From Pollutimonas bauzanensis (GTDB lineage Bacteria > Pseudomonadota > Gammaproteobacteria > Burkholderiales > Burkholderiaceae_B), in the NCBI RefSeq assembly GCF_900129885.1, contig NZ_FQXE01000001.1, positions 1 through 64,000 of the forward strand: a stretch of DNA of 64,000 bases, written 5' to 3'. Within the stretch, counting starts at the first letter, position 1, and each line of letters begins with the position of its first letter. Below, piece by piece: positions 46,684 through 55,508 of this stretch. The position numbers and the translations under genes were made by a program. The notes below the pieces were generated by a model, which made no database searches, was not told the DNA's origin, and was given only the letters and a program-made list of their open reading frames with translations.

Positions 46684-47835
46684 ATGAACCATTCTACCTT
46701 CCCTCTCATACCCGTTACGCTGCTGACCGGCTTTCTGGGCAGCGGCAAGACCACGGTGCTCAACCACCTGGTACGCCAGCCCGAATTGGCCGACGCGCTG
46801 GTCATCATCAATGAGTTCGGTGAAATCTCCCTGGACCACCTGCTGTTCACCCATAGTGCCGAAAACCTCGTCATGGAAATGAGCAGCGGCTGCCTGTGCT
46901 GCACCATACGGGGAGATTTGGTCAAGACGCTATCGGACATGACTTGGCGCTTCTCGCGCAACGGACAGCGCCAGTTCAACCGCGTGGTGATTGAAACCAC
47001 GGGCTTGGCCGATCCGGCCCCGATCGTCCACACGCTGATGACCCACCCCCAGGTGGTCAACCGATACCGCCTGGACGGCATCGTGACAACCCTTGACCTG
47101 GCCACCGGCAACGCCACCCTGAACCGCCACGTAGAGGCCGTGCGCCAGGCCGCGATCGCCGATTGCCTGCTGCTGACTAAGGCGGACATGGTGGATGCCA
47201 AGACGCGCAATGCGCTCCTGCGCCGGCTCGACGCCATCAACCCGGCCGCGCCGCGCTGGGAGGTGCGCCACGGCGAAATCGCCGCGGCCAAAGTGCTGGA
47301 CCTTGGACTGTTCTCGACCGAGGGCAAGGCGCCCGACGTCGAGCGCTGGCTGCGCGAAGAAGCATACACGGACGACACGCATCACCGTGGCAAGGAAGTC
47401 GGCAACGCCCATGACCACCATTATGAGGATGAGCACGGCCATCATCATGGGCATGACGAGCAAGAGCACGAGGCCCACCACCATCACCACGATGTCAATC
47501 GCCACGACGATCACATCCGCGCATTCTGCTTCGCAGTGGACGAACCAATTCCCGAGGATCTGCTGGCCGCGTGGCTGGAGGTGCTGATGAGTTTCGTCGG
47601 CGAGAATATCCTGCGCGTCAAGGGCATCCTGAACATCGAAGGCAGCGACCAGCCGGTGGTCATCCACGGTGTGCAGCATATTTTTCATCCCCCCGCGACG
47701 CTCCCGGCCTGGCCCAGCGCGGATCGGCGCTCGCGGCTGGTGTTCATCACCCGGGATGTGAGCCGTCAAAATATAGAAGACACCTTTCGGGCCTTTCGCA
47801 ATGTCTTGCCCCAGGCGCGGGAGGCTGCCGCATGA
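46684..47835 (+). CDS. COG0523 GTPase with His-rich metal-binding loop
   Basis: The 383-aa G3E GTPase is a second CobW-family protein. Walker [10 protein letters not shown] is at 16-24 and CxCC at 70-73. Between the GTPase and C-terminal domains lies a long loop (nt about 47380-47520) extremely rich in His, Asp and Glu ([18 protein letters not shown]), a likely zinc store or chaperone site. It is only about 25% similar by eye to the first GTPase, so the two may serve different clients. Its stop overlaps the next small ORF (ATGA). Confidence 0.92.
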   Translation: MNHSTFPLIPVTLLTGFLGSGKTTVLNHLVRQPELADALVIINEFGEISLDHLLFTHSAENLVMEMSSGCLCCTIRGDLVKTLSDMTWRFSRNGQRQFNRVVIETTGLADPAPIVHTLMTHPQVVNRYRLDGIVTTLDLATGNATLNRHVEAVRQAAIADCLLLTKADMVDAKTRNALLRRLDAINPAAPRWEVRHGEIAAAKVLDLGLFSTEGKAPDVERWLREEAYTDDTHHRGKEVGNAHDHHYEDEHGHHHGHDEQEHEAHHHHHDVNRHDDHIRAFCFAVDEPIPEDLLAAWLEVLMSFVGENILRVKGILNIEGSDQPVVIHGVQHIFHPPATLPAWPSADRRSRLVFITRDVSRQNIEDTFRAFRNVLPQAREAAA

Positions 47836-48011
47836 TGCCCGCAATCCATCTGTACAACACCTTGACGCGCACCAAGGAACCGCTGCGCACGCACGGGGCG
47901 TTGCGGGGGGGCTGGCTGACAGTCTGCCGGGTCGGGCGCTGCCACCCCTGGCACCCAGGCGGCTACGACCCGGTGCCGCCGAGACGCGGGGCGGAAAAAC
48001 TACCCCACTGA
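47832..48011 (+). pseudogene. cysS-yidD deletion remnant
   Basis: This 59-codon frame starts inside the GTPase stop codon. Its first residues, [16 protein letters not shown], are the N-terminus of cysteinyl-tRNA synthetase. From HGALRGGWL onward, with [15 protein letters not shown], it matches the C-terminus of YidD, the small membrane-insertion factor. The catalytic parts of CysS and the first half of YidD are absent. The simplest reading is a deletion that fused the two neighbouring genes. Whether the short product is made is unknown. Confidence 0.7.
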
Positions 48012-48106
48012 TCCGCGAGCCAGATCCTGTCCACCTTGAAATAAAGACCGATACGCCATGAAGCCAACCTGTTGATTCTTCCATTTTGCTTACAAAGGAG
48101 CCCCGC

Positions 48107-48253
48107 ATGAAAGTCCTTTCCTCCCTGAAAGACGCCAAGACCCGCCACCGCGATTGCCAGGTGGTGCGCCGCCGCGGCCGCATCTACATCATCTGCAAGT
48201 CCAACCCTCGTTTCAAGGCCCGCCAGGGCGGCGCCAAAAACAGGAACGCCTGA
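48107..48253 (+). CDS. rpmJ: Zinc-independent 50S ribosomal protein L36 paralog
   Basis: The 48-aa protein reads like E. coli YkgO, the C-minus form of L36. In zinc-binding L36 four ligands (C, C, C, H) hold one zinc. Here the first Cys is His, and the last His is Phe (NPRFK), so only two Cys remain and zinc binding is unlikely. Such paralogs replace zinc L36 during zinc starvation and release zinc. A clear AAAGGAG precedes the ATG. The next gene starts at the stop codon (TGATG). Confidence 0.93.
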   Translation: MKVLSSLKDAKTRHRDCQVVRRRGRIYIICKSNPRFKARQGGAKNRNA

Positions 48254-49374
48254 TGCACCGCCTGGATGTCGCCATCGTCGGCGCCGGTGCCGCCGGGATA
48301 GGCATGGCTTTGGCGCTGCAGAAAGTGCCGGGGCTGAAGTATGGCGTGCTGGAGGCCGGACGCGTCGGCGAATCGTTCCGGCGCTGGCCGGCGCAGACCC
48401 GCTTTATCACGCCCTCCTTTCACAGCAACCCCTTCGGCTTGGCGGACCTGAACGCCGTGAACGAGCCCAGCTCGCCGGCGATTCACGCCGGCGCCGAGCA
48501 TCTGAGCGGCCCCCAGTACGCCGAGTACCTGACCTTCATCGCCAAGGGGCATGAGCTGCCCATCGCCAGCGATTGCAAGGTGGAAGCGGTGGCGGCGGTG
48601 CCAGGCGGCGGCTTCATCCTGGATACCCCTAGGGGCAGGCTGCAGGCGGGTTTCTTGATCTGGGCGACGGGCGAATTTCAATTTCCCGATCTGGCTCCTT
48701 TCCCTGGGGCCCAATGGTGCCCGCATTACGCCCAAGTCGCTGGTTGGTCAACCTTCAAGGCCCGCCGCTACACCGTGATCGGCGGCTACGAGAGCGGCGT
48801 GGACGCGGCGGTCAGCCTGGTCAAGCTCGGGCGCAAGGTACGGCTGCTCGCGCGCAAATCCACGTGGGACCCGCAAAGTCCGCACGACCCTAGCCTGTCG
48901 CTCTCGCCCTACACCCGGCAGCGGCTCTACGAGGCGGTCGATACCGGCAGGCTGGAGATCCTCTTCGGGGTCGACGTGATCGGGGTGACGCAGAACGACC
49001 GCGGTGGCTTTCGCATTCATGCGGGCGACGGCCGGTATTGGGATGAAAAGCAGGCCCCCATTCTGGGCACGGGATTTGTCAAAGGCGGCGGCGCCCAGCA
49101 GATCGCCGAACTCTGGGACTGGGACGGGGACGGGCGTGTGGTGCTGTCCGAAGCCGACGAATCGACCATCACCCCGGGCCTCTTCCTGGTCGGCCCGCAG
49201 GTGCGCCACGACTCGCGCATCTACTGCTTCATCTACAAGTTTCGCCAGCGTTTCGGCTTGATCGCGGACAGCATCGGCCAGTGCCTGGATCGGGACACGA
49301 GCACGTTGAAAATCGGCGCCGGCGCCTGGGGGCCATTCGGCAACAGCGAATGCTGCGAGGGCTGCGAATGCTGA
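48253..49374 (+). CDS. Flavin monooxygenase-like protein with Cys-rich tail
   Basis: The 373-aa protein has a FAD-binding motif VAIVGAGAAGIGMAL (about 6-20) and a second dinucleotide site VIGGYESGVDAAVSL (about 175-189), as in flavin-containing monooxygenases and thioredoxin-reductase-like proteins. The C-terminus ends CCEGCEC, five Cys in seven residues, which could bind a metal or act in redox chemistry. It overlaps rpmJ by 1 bp and the carrier gene by 7 bp. It may supply or reduce a metal-binding compound. Substrate unknown. Confidence 0.78.
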   Translation: MHRLDVAIVGAGAAGIGMALALQKVPGLKYGVLEAGRVGESFRRWPAQTRFITPSFHSNPFGLADLNAVNEPSSPAIHAGAEHLSGPQYAEYLTFIAKGHELPIASDCKVEAVAAVPGGGFILDTPRGRLQAGFLIWATGEFQFPDLAPFPGAQWCPHYAQVAGWSTFKARRYTVIGGYESGVDAAVSLVKLGRKVRLLARKSTWDPQSPHDPSLSLSPYTRQRLYEAVDTGRLEILFGVDVIGVTQNDRGGFRIHAGDGRYWDEKQAPILGTGFVKGGGAQQIAELWDWDGDGRVVLSEADESTITPGLFLVGPQVRHDSRIYCFIYKFRQRFGLIADSIGQCLDRDTSTLKIGAGAWGPFGNSECCEGCEC

Positions 49375-50429
49375 GCGCTCTCAAGAACATTGCCCGATCA
49401 TCGTGGATTTCCGTATTGCTCGTCGCCAGCATCCTCGGTGGCGCAGTCGTCGGCCACCAGCGGCCAGCGGCCGGCGAGGCGCTGGGCAATTACGTGGACG
49501 GTACGCTTTTGATGCTGGTCGCGCTGCTTTTCTTCGGCGTGCGCTTCGAGGCCGTCGTGCGCGCCTGGGGCAATTTGCGCTTTCTGGGCCTGACCCTGCT
49601 TGCCACCTACCTTTTTGTTCCCGTCATCGGCTACGCCATTGCCTCGGTCGCGTTGTCGGCATACCCCCTGTTCATGGTCGGGCTGGTGATCTACTTCATG
49701 TCGCCGTGCACGGACTGGTTCCTGGGTTTCACGCGGCTCGCGGGCGGCAACGTTGCCTTGGGCGCGGTCCTCATCCCGATCAATATGGTGCTGCAGCTTC
49801 TGCTGTATCCGGTCTATCTCTATCTTTTCACGCGCAACGCCGTTCCTGTCCAGGCCGACGTCATCGGCAGCACGCTGCTGCACTGGTTTTTTCTGCCGTT
49901 CGCCGTGGGGGTGGCGGCCCATTACTTCCTGCGCCGGCTACTCGTCGCCGAGCGGTTCGACCGATTGCTGCGCTGGGCAGACCTCGCTACGCCCTGGGTC
50001 ATCGCACTGCTGGTGGTGGAGATCTTCGCCGGCAACATCGCCGTCATCCTCCAGCACAGCGCCGTGTTCGGCTGGGTATTGCTGGCGGTATTCGTCTTCT
50101 TCGTCGCCACCTTTTTGCTCGGCGAGGCGATCAGCCGCCTGGGCCGGCTCGCCTATCCCGAACACGCCCTGCTGACCATGACCATCGCGGCCCGCAATGC
50201 ACCGCTGATGCTCGCCGTGACAATGGTGGCGCTACCCGGCCAGCCGCTGGTCTATGCCGCCATCGTCATCGGCATGCTGGTGGAGTTCCCCCATCTCGCG
50301 CTATTGCAGCGGGTGCTGCTTGGCTGGCGCGGCCAACACGGGCACGTCGACTCGCTTGGCCCAATACCAACCCCGCATGCCGTGGCGTCAAACGGCCCAC
50401 CGCGCAATTTACCCTCCAGGAACCCATGA
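49368..50429 (+). CDS. BASS/ACR3-type membrane carrier
   Basis: The 353-aa protein has about ten membrane segments and resembles the bile acid:sodium symporter/ACR3 arsenite-carrier superfamily (IYFMSPCTDWFLGFTRLAGGN is the counterpart of the ACR3 Cys motif). No arsenic genes are near. Its place in a zinc cluster, directly after a flavin monooxygenase-like protein, suggests transport of an organic anion, perhaps a chelator, rather than arsenite. The start overlaps the previous gene, and the stop overlaps the next (ATGA). Confidence 0.75.
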   Translation: MLSALKNIARSSWISVLLVASILGGAVVGHQRPAAGEALGNYVDGTLLMLVALLFFGVRFEAVVRAWGNLRFLGLTLLATYLFVPVIGYAIASVALSAYPLFMVGLVIYFMSPCTDWFLGFTRLAGGNVALGAVLIPINMVLQLLLYPVYLYLFTRNAVPVQADVIGSTLLHWFFLPFAVGVAAHYFLRRLLVAERFDRLLRWADLATPWVIALLVVEIFAGNIAVILQHSAVFGWVLLAVFVFFVATFLLGEAISRLGRLAYPEHALLTMTIAARNAPLMLAVTMVALPGQPLVYAAIVIGMLVEFPHLALLQRVLLGWRGQHGHVDSLGPIPTPHAVASNGPPRNLPSRNP

Positions 50430-50986
50430 TCCGTAAGAATCCCCGCGGCGATCTGCCTCAAGTCCACCACAGCGCCTTCGTCGACCCGACCGCCATCCTG
50501 TGCGGCAAAGTCGTGGTCGAGGAAAACGTCTTCATTGGCCCCTACGCCGTCATCCGGGCCGACGAGGTGGATGACGAAGGCAACCTTGCGCCGATCGTGA
50601 TCGGCGCCCACTCCAATATCCAGGACGGCGTGGTGATCCACGCCAAATCCGGTTCGCCGGTGACCATCGGCCAACGCACGTCGATCGCCCACCGCGCCAT
50701 CGTTCATGGGCCGTGCCGTGTGGGCAACGGCGTCTTCATCGGATTCAACAGCGTGCTGTTCAACTGTACGGTGGAGGACGGCTGTGTGGTCCGTTACAAC
50801 GCCGTGGTCGACGGCTGTCACCTGCCGCCGAAATTCCACGTGCCGTCCACCGAACGTATCGGGGCGACGACGGACCTGGCCAGCTTCCCCCGTACCTCGG
50901 CCGACGCCAGCGAATTCTCCGAAGACGTGGCGCGTATCAATAATAGCCTGGTCTTAGGCTACAAGACCATCCAAAATGAACTCTGA
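50426..50986 (+). CDS. Gamma-class carbonic anhydrase-like protein
   Basis: The 186-aa protein has a left-handed beta helix of hexapeptide repeats (GAHSNIQDGVVIH, TSIAHRAIVHG, NGVFIGFNSVLFN). The zinc-binding His residues of gamma-carbonic anhydrases are present as H in VVIH and in SIAHRAIVH. Gamma-class enzymes can work with iron or cobalt, so such paralogs are a plausible replacement under zinc limitation, and they recur in COG0523 clusters. It is coupled to the carrier gene. Confidence 0.88.
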   Translation: MIRKNPRGDLPQVHHSAFVDPTAILCGKVVVEENVFIGPYAVIRADEVDDEGNLAPIVIGAHSNIQDGVVIHAKSGSPVTIGQRTSIAHRAIVHGPCRVGNGVFIGFNSVLFNCTVEDGCVVRYNAVVDGCHLPPKFHVPSTERIGATTDLASFPRTSADASEFSEDVARINNSLVLGYKTIQNEL

Positions 50987-50992
50987 GCCTCC

Positions 50993-51367
50993 ATGAACGA
51001 CATCACAGCGGACCACGTGGCGCAGGACGCCATCCTGCCGGCCTTCCAGATACTGAAAGAGATCGCACACGATCAGCTCAGCACCGCCATGGCGGTACGG
51101 ATGGATGGAGACTGGCAGTGCGGCACGATGCAGGTCGACATGAATCTGCCGCGTGGACGGGCTTGCGCCCGGCGTGCAGCTCATCTGCCCGAGCTGGCTG
51201 ATTTCGAGCGGACCTTGCATATTGGCTGCTATTTCGATGACGTCATTCATGAGGCGTTCGGCTTATCGGGCATGGCCTTTCAAAGCCTTTACGGCTTCAC
51301 GGTGGGCGCTTCACAAAACGGCCCACGTATTCAAACCCTGCCCGCCTACGGAGAGATACCACGATGA
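50993..51367 (+). CDS. Unknown 124-aa protein of the zinc island
   Basis: I do not recognise this protein. It starts MNDITADHVAQDAILPAF, 6 bp after the carbonic anhydrase stop, and its own stop overlaps the dihydroorotase start (ATGA), so translation looks coupled and real. One stretch, DWQCGTMQVDMNLPR, is strikingly like the zinc-site block of threonyl-tRNA synthetase ([10 protein letters not shown]). The rest shows no ThrS features such as the GAFYGPK block. It may be a small metal-binding protein, or contain a remnant of another gene. Confidence 0.6.
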   Translation: MNDITADHVAQDAILPAFQILKEIAHDQLSTAMAVRMDGDWQCGTMQVDMNLPRGRACARRAAHLPELADFERTLHIGCYFDDVIHEAFGLSGMAFQSLYGFTVGASQNGPRIQTLPAYGEIPR

Positions 51368-52779
51368 GCTTGCACACAGATGTAGGGAATCGGCTACGCC
51401 GGCGCCATGCTGACTTATTGGTAAGGGGTGGCACGGTCATGACCCCAAGCGGCCGGACAGCCTGCAACGTCGTTTGCCTGGATGGTCGCATCGTTGATCT
51501 GGATGGCGCCGGCTGGACCGCCGACGATACGGTCGATGCCACCGGCCTGCATGTGCTGCCAGGTGTCATCGACAGCCAGGTCCATTTTCGCGAACCCGGC
51601 CTGACACATAAGGAAACCTTTGAGGCGGGTACCCGTGGGGCGATTCTCGGTGGTGTGACATCGGTCTTCGAGATGCCCAACACGAACCCCTTGACGCTGA
51701 CGGCTGCCGACCTGCAAGCCAAACTCGATCACGCCGAAGGCCGCGCCTGGTGCGACTATGCCTTTTACATCGGAGGTTCGGCGGTGAACGCCGAACAGCT
51801 GGCCGATCTGGAGCGTCTGCCCGGCTGCGCCGGTGTCAAGGTTTTCATGGGCAGCTCCTTTGGCGACCTGCTAGCCGACGATGAAGCCGTGCTGCGCCGC
51901 ATCGTCCGTCGCGGCCACCGGCGCATGGCCATCCATGCCGAAGACGAAACGCGACTGCGCGAGCGCAAGGCGCTGGCGCAAGCCAGCGGCGATGTATGCC
52001 AGCATCCCGTGTGGCGTGACGTCTCGAGCGCGTTGTCGGCCACACGGCGGATCGTGCGCCTTGCGGCCGAAGTGGACCGCCGCCTGCACATTCTGCACGT
52101 ATCCTCCGCCGAGGAGATGGTGTTTTTATCGGAGCACAAGCGCCGTGTCAGCGTCGAGGTGACGCCGCATCATCTGACATTGAGCGCTCCGGACTGCTAT
52201 GAACGCTTAGGGAGTCTTGCGCAGATGAATCCACCCGTGCGCGAGCGCCACCATCAGGAGGCCCTCTGGCAAGCCATCAGGAGCGGAATTGTGGACGTGC
52301 TGGGCAGCGATCACGCCCCTCATACACGGCAGGAGAAAGCGAAACCTTATCCCGACTCCCCCAGCGGCATGACCGGTGTACAAACTTTGCTACCTATCAT
52401 GCTCAATCACGTCAATGCAGGCCGGCTGAGTTTGGAGCGGCTGGTGGATCTGACCAGCGCCGGGCCCGCCCGAATTTTCGGCTTGGCAGGCAAAGGGCGG
52501 ATTGCGGTGGGTTACGACGCTGACCTGGCGCTGGTCGATCTATCGGCGCGCCGTCACATCACAAATGGTTGGATTGCCAGCGTGGCGGGCTGGACACCGT
52601 ATGATGGCCAGAAGGTGCTAGGCTGGCCTGTAACGACTGCCGTGCGGGGTGCCGTCGTCATGCGGGACGAAGCGCTGGTGGGCCAACCACAGGGCCGCGC
52701 CATTGAGTTCCTGGAGGCCGCCGCAGCACGTTCAGCTCAGCGCGCCACCCATAAGCACTCTCGCCAGGAGAGTACATGA
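51364..52779 (+). CDS. pyrC: Dihydroorotase paralog
   Basis: Dihydroorotase closes carbamoyl-aspartate to dihydroorotate in pyrimidine synthesis. The 471-aa amidohydrolase has the N-terminal metal motif as DSQVHFREPG, where the first His of HxH is Gln. It also has the Lys region VKVFMGSSFGD, HAEDE, HILHVSSAEE and the late SDHAPHT. The Gln variant is seen in some bacterial dihydroorotases and may change metal use. pyrC paralogs occur in Zur-linked clusters as back-up enzymes. Start overlaps the upstream stop. Confidence 0.87.
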   Translation: MSLHTDVGNRLRRRHADLLVRGGTVMTPSGRTACNVVCLDGRIVDLDGAGWTADDTVDATGLHVLPGVIDSQVHFREPGLTHKETFEAGTRGAILGGVTSVFEMPNTNPLTLTAADLQAKLDHAEGRAWCDYAFYIGGSAVNAEQLADLERLPGCAGVKVFMGSSFGDLLADDEAVLRRIVRRGHRRMAIHAEDETRLRERKALAQASGDVCQHPVWRDVSSALSATRRIVRLAAEVDRRLHILHVSSAEEMVFLSEHKRRVSVEVTPHHLTLSAPDCYERLGSLAQMNPPVRERHHQEALWQAIRSGIVDVLGSDHAPHTRQEKAKPYPDSPSGMTGVQTLLPIMLNHVNAGRLSLERLVDLTSAGPARIFGLAGKGRIAVGYDADLALVDLSARRHITNGWIASVAGWTPYDGQKVLGWPVTTAVRGAVVMRDEALVGQPQGRAIEFLEAAAARSAQRATHKHSRQEST

Positions 52780-53231
52780 GCGAATCAGCAGATCTAAAAG
52801 ACGCGGGGCTGAAGGCGACCCTGCCCCGCCTACGCATTCTGGACATCTTCGAAGAGACGGGTCAACGACATCTGTCCGCCGAAGACGTATACCGCCTTCT
52901 ATTGGAGAGCGACTTTCAATTCGGCTTGGCAACTGTTTACCGCGTGCTTGCGCAGTTGCAGCAAGCTGGCCTGCTCAAGCAGGCACGCTTTGAAACCGGC
53001 AAGGCCTTCTATGAACTGGACGACGGGCAGCATCATGACCACCTGGTTTGTACGGACTGTGGACTGGTCAAAGAGTTTCGGGATCAGGCGATCGGGCAAG
53101 GGCAGCGCCGTATTGCGCGAAGGCTGGAATTTGAGCTGTATGACCATACGCTCATTCTCTATGGACGCTGCATGAAAACCAATTGCGAGCATCGCTCTGG
53201 ATCCGCAGACAACACGATAAGGACATTATGA
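52776..53231 (+). CDS. Second Fur-family regulator, iron-type
   Basis: The 151-aa protein has the Fur winged helix ([30 protein letters not shown], and recognition helix [19 protein letters not shown]). The metal region [18 protein letters not shown] matches ferric uptake regulators, unlike the zur gene at 44356. It overlaps pyrC (ATGA) and hisI, so it is made with the zinc cluster. It may be a second Zur, or a link between iron and zinc control. No palindrome was recognised before it. Confidence 0.85.
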   Translation: MSESADLKDAGLKATLPRLRILDIFEETGQRHLSAEDVYRLLLESDFQFGLATVYRVLAQLQQAGLLKQARFETGKAFYELDDGQHHDHLVCTDCGLVKEFRDQAIGQGQRRIARRLEFELYDHTLILYGRCMKTNCEHRSGSADNTIRTL

Positions 53232-53764
53232 TGAATCGAGACATTCACCCAGAGCGGGCTGAACCCAATCCGCAAACGAGCCAACGTTCAGATACCGGAT
53301 TCGCGCCCAGGATCTCGATTGAGCAGGTCGAAGAAGGCCATGTCCTTGCCCCCAAGTTCGACCGCGACGGCTTGATAGCCTGCGTCACCACGGACATGCA
53401 GACCGGCGAAGTACTAATGTTAGGCTATATGAACGCCGAAGCGTTGCGCATGACGATTGAGACCGGTGAGGCGCACTATTGGAGCCGTTCACGCCGAACG
53501 CTCTGGCGCAAGGGTGCCACCAGCGGCCTCATACAGCGGATCGAGGAGCTTCGTATCGATGACGATCAGGATGCCGTCTGGCTGCGTGTAAGTATCGCAG
53601 GCACAAAAGCGAGCTGTCATGTAGGTTACCGTTCCTGCTTCTACCGGCGGGTTCCCATTGGTCAGGCGCGCAAGGACGGCGATGCACTGATCTACACAGA
53701 GGCTGAGAAGACATTTGACCCGAAGCAGGTCTACGGTGACGCGCCCAATCCCACTATCCTATGA
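53228..53764 (+). CDS. hisI: Phosphoribosyl-AMP cyclohydrolase paralog
   Basis: HisI opens the purine ring of phosphoribosyl-AMP in histidine synthesis and is a zinc enzyme. The 178-aa protein has the conserved core [35 protein letters not shown] and the Cys motifs [13 protein letters not shown]. It is longer than usual HisI (about 110-140 aa), with extensions at both ends. Its distance from other his genes and its place in the zinc island mark it as a starvation paralog. It ends the plus-strand cluster. Confidence 0.88.
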   Translation: MMNRDIHPERAEPNPQTSQRSDTGFAPRISIEQVEEGHVLAPKFDRDGLIACVTTDMQTGEVLMLGYMNAEALRMTIETGEAHYWSRSRRTLWRKGATSGLIQRIEELRIDDDQDAVWLRVSIAGTKASCHVGYRSCFYRRVPIGQARKDGDALIYTEAEKTFDPKQVYGDAPNPTIL

Positions 53765-53805
53765 ACATAAGCTGTCATGGCCGCATCCGGATGAACCGCC
53801 TACCC

Positions 53806-54600
53806 TCAACCATTTCCGACCAACACGCGGTCCAGGCCAACCAACCTGTCCATCAAGAACATGACGATAAGCGTGGCTACGATCAACACTGTAGACAGCG
53901 AGGCGACCAGGGGGTCGATACTCTGCGAGATATAGCTGTACATCGCTACCGGTAAAGTCGTAGTGCCCGGTGTGGCCACAAAAATCGTCATGGTCACCTC
54001 ATCGAAACTCTGAATGAACGCCAGCATCCAGCCGCCCGCCACCCCCGGAATGATGAGCGGCAGCACAATGCGACGAAAGACTGTGGCAGGCCTCGCGCCC
54101 AACGACATCGCGGCCAGCTCGGTATCGCGTGGCAGCCCGATCACCGACGCCAGTGTGAGCCGCAGCGCATACGGAAAAACCACGATCACGTGTGTGAGCG
54201 AGAGCCATTCGAATGATCCCGATAGCCCGGCCAGATTGAAGAACCGCAAAAAGGCGATCCCCAACACCACGTGTGGAATCATCAATGGTGACAGAAAAAA
54301 TGCGGTGAGCGCCCCCCGCCCCGGGAAGCGATAGCGCGCCAACGCCAGTGCGGCAGGCACCGCCATGATGGTGGCCACCGAAGCGGCCACCAGCGCCAGC
54401 CATGCCGACATCAGAAAAGCAGCGATGAATTGCCGTTGCGCCAGAATCTCCTCGAACCACCGCAGCGACAACCCGGCGGCGGGCAAGGAGATATAGCCCA
54501 GCGAGGTGAATGATACAGCCACCACGACCACCAGCGGCGCCAGAATGAACAGGATGAAAAGCGCGTGGAACGCCAGACCCAGCCAGCCATTTTTTTGCAT
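53806..54600 (-). CDS. ABC transporter permease (PotC-type)
   Basis: The 264-aa inner-membrane protein has six membrane segments and the ABC permease EAA-type loop AMSLGARPATVFRRIVLPLIIPG. It belongs to the spermidine/putrescine/opine importer group. It is the last gene of the long minus-strand operon, 11 bp after the other permease. A strong AAGGAG site precedes the ATG. It ends 41 bp from hisI, convergent. Confidence 0.92.
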   Translation of the reverse strand: MQKNGWLGLAFHALFILFILAPLVVVVAVSFTSLGYISLPAAGLSLRWFEEILAQRQFIAAFLMSAWLALVAASVATIMAVPAALALARYRFPGRGALTAFFLSPLMIPHVVLGIAFLRFFNLAGLSGSFEWLSLTHVIVVFPYALRLTLASVIGLPRDTELAAMSLGARPATVFRRIVLPLIIPGVAGGWMLAFIQSFDEVTMTIFVATPGTTTLPVAMYSYISQSIDPLVASLSTVLIVATLIVMFLMDRLVGLDRVLVGNG

Positions 54601-54611
54601 GTCGTCGCTCC

Positions 54612-55508
54612 TTAGCTCTCGAACACTTGCGCATAGCGCCGTTCGATAATGCGATTGCTGCCCAGGATGACGGCGAGCATGCCTGCCAACAACAGCACGG
54701 CGATGGCGGCGCCCAACGGCCAGTTCAGCGTGGCGGTGAACTCGTCGTACGCGGCGGTGGCCACGACCTTGAGGCGTCGGCCGCCCAGGATTGCCGGCGT
54801 GGCGAAGGCTGACGCAGAGAGCGCGAACACGATGATGCCGCCGGACAAAATGCCCGGCATGATTTGCGGCAGTACTACCCTGCGCAATACCGTGGCGCGC
54901 GATGCACCAAGCGACAGGCCGGCGTTTTCCACCGAGTCATCGAGTTTTTGCAGAGAGGCCCAGATCGAGATGATCATGAACGGAATCAGCACGTGCGTCA
55001 GGGCGATGGTCACACCGGTCATGGTGTAGAGCAATTTCATCGGTGACGGGATCAGTCCGAGGTTCAGCAGGCCGGTGTTGATCAAGCCCTCATTGCCCAT
55101 CAGGATCGCCCAGCCCAGCGTACGCACCACGACCGAGATGAGCAGGGGCGCCAGGATGATCACCAGAAAAATCGCGCGCCAGGGGCTGCGCATGCGCGAC
55201 AGAATGATGGCCTCGGGCACGCCCAGCACGACAGACAAGACCGTGACCGTCAGCGACATCAATAGCGTGCGCGTGAAAATCTCGTGGTAATAATCGTCGG
55301 TCAGCACCGCCATGTAGTTGGCGAACGTATGGCCCTCGCCGACACCCAGTTGGCTGTCGTAGACCGAGAACGACAATACGGCCGTCAGCGCCAGGGGCAG
55401 CAACAGCAAGCCCATGAACAACAACAGGGCGGGTGCCGAGAGCAGCAGCGGAACCGGGTTGAAACGCGGACGGATAAGCACAGCGACGACCGGATGAGCG
55501 CTAGCCAT
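54612..55508 (-). CDS. ABC transporter permease (PotB-type)
   Basis: The 298-aa protein has an N-terminal membrane segment (PLLLSAPALLLFMGLLLLPL), five further ones and the loop GLSLGASRATVLRRVVLPQIMPG for ATPase contact. The ATG at 55508 starts MASAHPVV; 88 more open codons upstream lie inside the ATPase gene and are not used. It overlaps the ATPase gene by 8 bp. It forms the channel with the PotC-type permease. Confidence 0.92.
   Translation of the reverse strand: MASAHPVVAVLIRPRFNPVPLLLSAPALLLFMGLLLLPLALTAVLSFSVYDSQLGVGEGHTFANYMAVLTDDYYHEIFTRTLLMSLTVTVLSVVLGVPEAIILSRMRSPWRAIFLVIILAPLLISVVVRTLGWAILMGNEGLINTGLLNLGLIPSPMKLLYTMTGVTIALTHVLIPFMIISIWASLQKLDDSVENAGLSLGASRATVLRRVVLPQIMPGILSGGIIVFALSASAFATPAILGGRRLKVVATAAYDEFTATLNWPLGAAIAVLLLAGMLAVILGSNRIIERRYAQVFES

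Noticed and set aside
51100-51150. Fragment of a threonyl-tRNA synthetase paralog
   Set aside because: Only the WQCGTMQVD block matches. The neighbouring ThrS motifs are missing and the frame is coupled on both sides, so I kept it as an unknown gene.
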